A stretch of 64,000 nucleotides of DNA from Mesobacillus jeotgali. Lineage in GTDB: Bacteria; Bacillota; Bacilli; Bacillales; Cytobacillaceae. Shown here one piece after another: positions 62,026 through 64,000 of the stretch. The number at the start of each line of letters is the position of its first letter. Position 1 is the first letter of the stretch. The notes below the pieces were generated by a model that was given only the letters and a program-made list of their open reading frames with translations, searched no databases and was not told the DNA's origin. The stretch covers positions 4,706,001 to 4,770,000 of the forward strand of contig NZ_CP109811.1 in NCBI RefSeq assembly GCF_014856545.2, written 5' to 3'. A program made the translations under genes and the position numbers.

Positions 62026-62772
62026 TTATTCTTTGTTATTATTCAAATTGCCAATTAGAGAATCGATTTTAGCAGCTGAAGCTTCGGAAACTGTTTTTTC
62101 AATATGAAGCATCGCGGAGAGTACGTATATGAAGGCCTCGTACATCGGGGATGTTTGTAATTGGTGAGCGAAGAGTGGATGAAAATGTACGCCCATATCT
62201 TTTCTGGCTTCATAATCAAAATGATAGAAATCGGTAACCGGGAAATAAAGTCCGTCTCCCATTGGCATTAAGGTTCCGACCACAACTTCTCCAACTTTTA
62301 CAGGAACTGCAAGAGAATCCACCACGATTACATCTATCAGCTTCTCTTCCAGCATGTCCATGACAATCAGGACATCATCGTTATACTTATACACAATAGC
62401 GTAAAACTTTGTAACCGCTTGATCGAATGTTTTCATCCACGATTCCAAAATAGGCTGGCTCTTAAAAATTTGTTTATGCGTGTTGATATATTCATCGATA
62501 CATGTGCTGCTGAAAGATAATTTTGATTCGCAGGATAGCCGCCACCAAAATAGATTTTGCAGCAAAGCAGCTTCCTTTTCCTCCATTACATCCATATTCT
62601 CCATCAGTTTCTTGAGAAACGATAAATATACAGGGTAGCATTCTTTTAATGCAAACACCGTGAAGTCGTTCCACACTTCGTTAACCATTTCTTCCTGTAA
62701 CTCTCTGGATAACGGATGGTCAGCCCGAAATTTTTTTCGTCCTGGTTCCTGTCTGTAAAAATTCGACAACAT
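62026..62772 (-). CDS. Uncharacterised Bacillus protein; 5' end probably frameshifted
   Basis: 248 residues as read; no family recognised. Soluble, mostly helical N-terminal half (WNDFTVFALKECYPVYLSFL), then a beta-rich part (VVGTLMPMGDGLYFPVTDFYHF). The ATG at 62772 is 15 bp from the nearest ribosome site AAAGGTGGTG (62797-62788). A better ATG at 62782 is 5 bp from it but in another frame; it encodes MKSNVVEFLQTGTRTKK and meets the main frame at an A7 run (62737-62731 on this strand). Six A residues would give one continuous protein. So a one-base indel, or a sequencing error, is likely. Confidence 0.7.
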   Translation of the reverse strand: MLSNFYRQEPGRKKFRADHPLSRELQEEMVNEVWNDFTVFALKECYPVYLSFLKKLMENMDVMEEKEAALLQNLFWWRLSCESKLSFSSTCIDEYINTHKQIFKSQPILESWMKTFDQAVTKFYAIVYKYNDDVLIVMDMLEEKLIDVIVVDSLAVPVKVGEVVVGTLMPMGDGLYFPVTDFYHFDYEARKDMGVHFHPLFAHQLQTSPMYEAFIYVLSAMLHIEKTVSEASAAKIDSLIGNLNNNKE

Positions 62773-62952
62773 TGCTTTTCATAATTTCACCACCTTTAGA
62801 TTTTTTCGGCTGTTTTCGCATTGATTGTTGCTTTTCGTTCATGATCCTAAACTGAGATCGTAGGTGTAAAAGCAAACAAAGTTTACGAAAAGAGCTTTAT
62901 TCTTTTACTAATTTGCTAAAACAGCTAAAAACCCTCTTGTCTATTTGGTGAA

Positions 62953-62985
62953 CAAAAAAACCAAATGTACAAATGACATTTGGTT
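62953..62985 (-). terminator. Terminator of the flavoprotein reductase gene
   Basis: AACCAAATGT / ACATTTGGTT with T7 on the minus strand. Confidence 0.85.
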
Positions 62986-62990
62986 CTCCA

Positions 62991-63950
62991 TTATAATTCC
63001 AATATTAAATCTCCCTTCCCGCGTGAAACGCAGCTTAGCATCATGTGATTGGAGCTCTGCTGCTCTTCTGTCAGGAAGGAATCGTAGTGGCTGATCTCCC
63101 CTTCTGCTACCTTCACCTCACATGTACCGCAGCCGCCGACCCTGCAGGAATACGGGACATCAATGCCATTCTCACGAAGGACATCGAGCAGCGATTGGTC
63201 TGCAGGCACATCCAGATGCTTGCCGCTCTGGGTCAATGTAACTGCAAACGGGACTGAATCCTTCATTACAGGTGGCGAGAAGCGTTCATAATGAATATTA
63301 AACGCAGGATAGCCATAGCTTTTGGCTGCACCAGTGAATTCATCGATCATTTTTTCCGGCCCGCAAAAATAAACATGTGTGCCGATTCGATGATCAGTTA
63401 GAAGATTCGGAGATAAGCGTCCTGGATTCTCACCTTTTGAAAAATAAAAATGACATTGTCCAGGGTAAACCTGGTTCAAATAATCGAAAAACGCGCACTC
63501 TTCTTTTGATTTAGCTGCATAATGCAGCTCAAAGGATTGGTTTTGTTCAGTAAGATCAGCCATCATCGATAAAAAGGGCGTGATTCCAATACCTGCTGCA
63601 TAAAAAACATGATGCTTGGCCTGAAAACTCAAAGGAAAGTGATTTTTCGGGTAGCTGACCTTTAACACATCCCCTTCAGAAACATGGTGATGCCAGTATT
63701 CAGAGCCGCCAGTTGAAGGTTCTGCTAGCCTTACTGCGATTTCAATCAAACCGGGTTCAGACAGGTTAAAAACTGAATATGATCTCTCCAATGTCGCTGA
63801 TTTCTTCGGCAAATAAGTGGTGATATGCGATCCCCCGCTGAAGGGTGGCAGCTTTGATCCATTAAGCGTCCGCAGAGTGAACCTTTTAATTGTCGCTGTT
63901 TCTTGTTTAATTGATTTTATCCGTACGTCCAAAGTGGAATTCCGTTGCAA
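62991..63950 (-). CDS. Flavin/NAD(P)H reductase with C-terminal plant-type [2Fe-2S] ferredoxin domain
   Basis: About 319 residues in the order flavin domain (RSYSVF near residue 54 from this start), NAD(P) domain (YAAGIGITPFLSMM; CGPEKM) and ferredoxin domain with cluster ligands CRVGGCGTC plus a final LSCVSRG. This is the phthalate-dioxygenase-reductase / vanillate-demethylase-reductase arrangement; it feeds electrons to an oxygenase or other partner not in the window. The start is uncertain: TTG 63950 is 11 bp after AGGAGG, whereas GTG 63962 lies inside the ribosome site. Confidence 0.83.
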   Translation of the reverse strand: MQRNSTLDVRIKSIKQETATIKRFTLRTLNGSKLPPFSGGSHITTYLPKKSATLERSYSVFNLSEPGLIEIAVRLAEPSTGGSEYWHHHVSEGDVLKVSYPKNHFPLSFQAKHHVFYAAGIGITPFLSMMADLTEQNQSFELHYAAKSKEECAFFDYLNQVYPGQCHFYFSKGENPGRLSPNLLTDHRIGTHVYFCGPEKMIDEFTGAAKSYGYPAFNIHYERFSPPVMKDSVPFAVTLTQSGKHLDVPADQSLLDVLRENGIDVPYSCRVGGCGTCEVKVAEGEISHYDSFLTEEQQSSNHMMLSCVSRGKGDLILEL

Positions 63951-64000
63951 CCTAGGCTCCACCTCCTATTCTATTTGATACTTACATAGCCGAGATAGGC

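Overview
The window looks like a chromosomal segment of a Bacillaceae bacterium (a Bacillus or Mesobacillus/Neobacillus-type organism). The evidence is strong Shine-Dalgarno sites with several TTG/GTG starts, intrinsic terminators after most transcription units, and close relatives of Bacillus genes (malL, swrC, vpr, niaP, pepF, InhA-type protease). It also has a Gram-positive type nos operon with lipoproteins and a membrane-anchored cytochrome c. I see no rRNA, tRNA, transposase, integrase or CRISPR array. The left edge cuts a gene; the right edge falls in an upstream region.

Layout. 1-3.5 kb: end of a maltodextrin ABC transporter, a LacI-family regulator and a GH13 alpha-glucosidase. 3.6-7.3 kb: GNAT enzyme, GATE-domain membrane protein, and two genes of unknown role, one a duplicated P-loop ATPase. 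7.4-14.5 kb: nitrous-oxide reductase operon nosC-nosZ-nosB-nosD-nosY-nosF plus two lipoproteins, with a single-base frameshift in nosZ. 14.6-20.8 kb: hairpin repeat array, ybaK, ugd, an FAD/Rieske oxidoreductase, a TrxR-like flavoprotein and a membrane protein. 21-24.2 kb: beta-phosphoglucomutase and GH65 maltose phosphorylase behind a LacI-type operator; with malL these give a complete intracellular maltose route. 24.4-32.4 kb: small haem-copper-oxidase-like protein, InhA-like protease, NiaP transporter, membrane protein and a two-component system. 32.4-41 kb: repeat arrays, HAD and DHFR-like proteins, an ECF sigma/anti-sigma pair, two alpha/beta hydrolases, a VOC protein, a SGNH protein that lacks its nucleophile, and a diguanylate cyclase. 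41-49.9 kb: paired DsrE proteins behind a CsoR/CstR-like palindrome, cupin, zinc peptidase, amino-acid oxidase, MFS pump, PAS kinase and PepF. 49.9-52 kb: a plasmid-type ParR/ParM pair with an iterated centromere-like DNA array. 52.4-64 kb: PhnA-like protein, SwrC pump, interspersed repeat, small lipoprotein, DUF3231 protein, Vpr-like protease, dicarboxylate/amino-acid symporter, an unknown protein and an iron-sulfur flavoprotein reductase.

Two things stand out. First, the chromosomal ParMRC-like locus (49.94-52.01 kb) has about 13 copies of an 8-bp palindrome TGTNNACA, mostly spaced 11-12 bp apart and so presented on one face of the helix. Second, several intergenic spaces hold tandem arrays of unrelated sequence but common geometry: 52-bp units at three places and 20-21-bp units at two, i.e. 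close to 5 and 2 turns of B-DNA, mostly between convergent genes. I do not recognise these arrays as a described system. Two probable single-base indels (nosZ; 5' end of the gene at 62.0-62.8 kb) should be checked against reads before being taken as biology.
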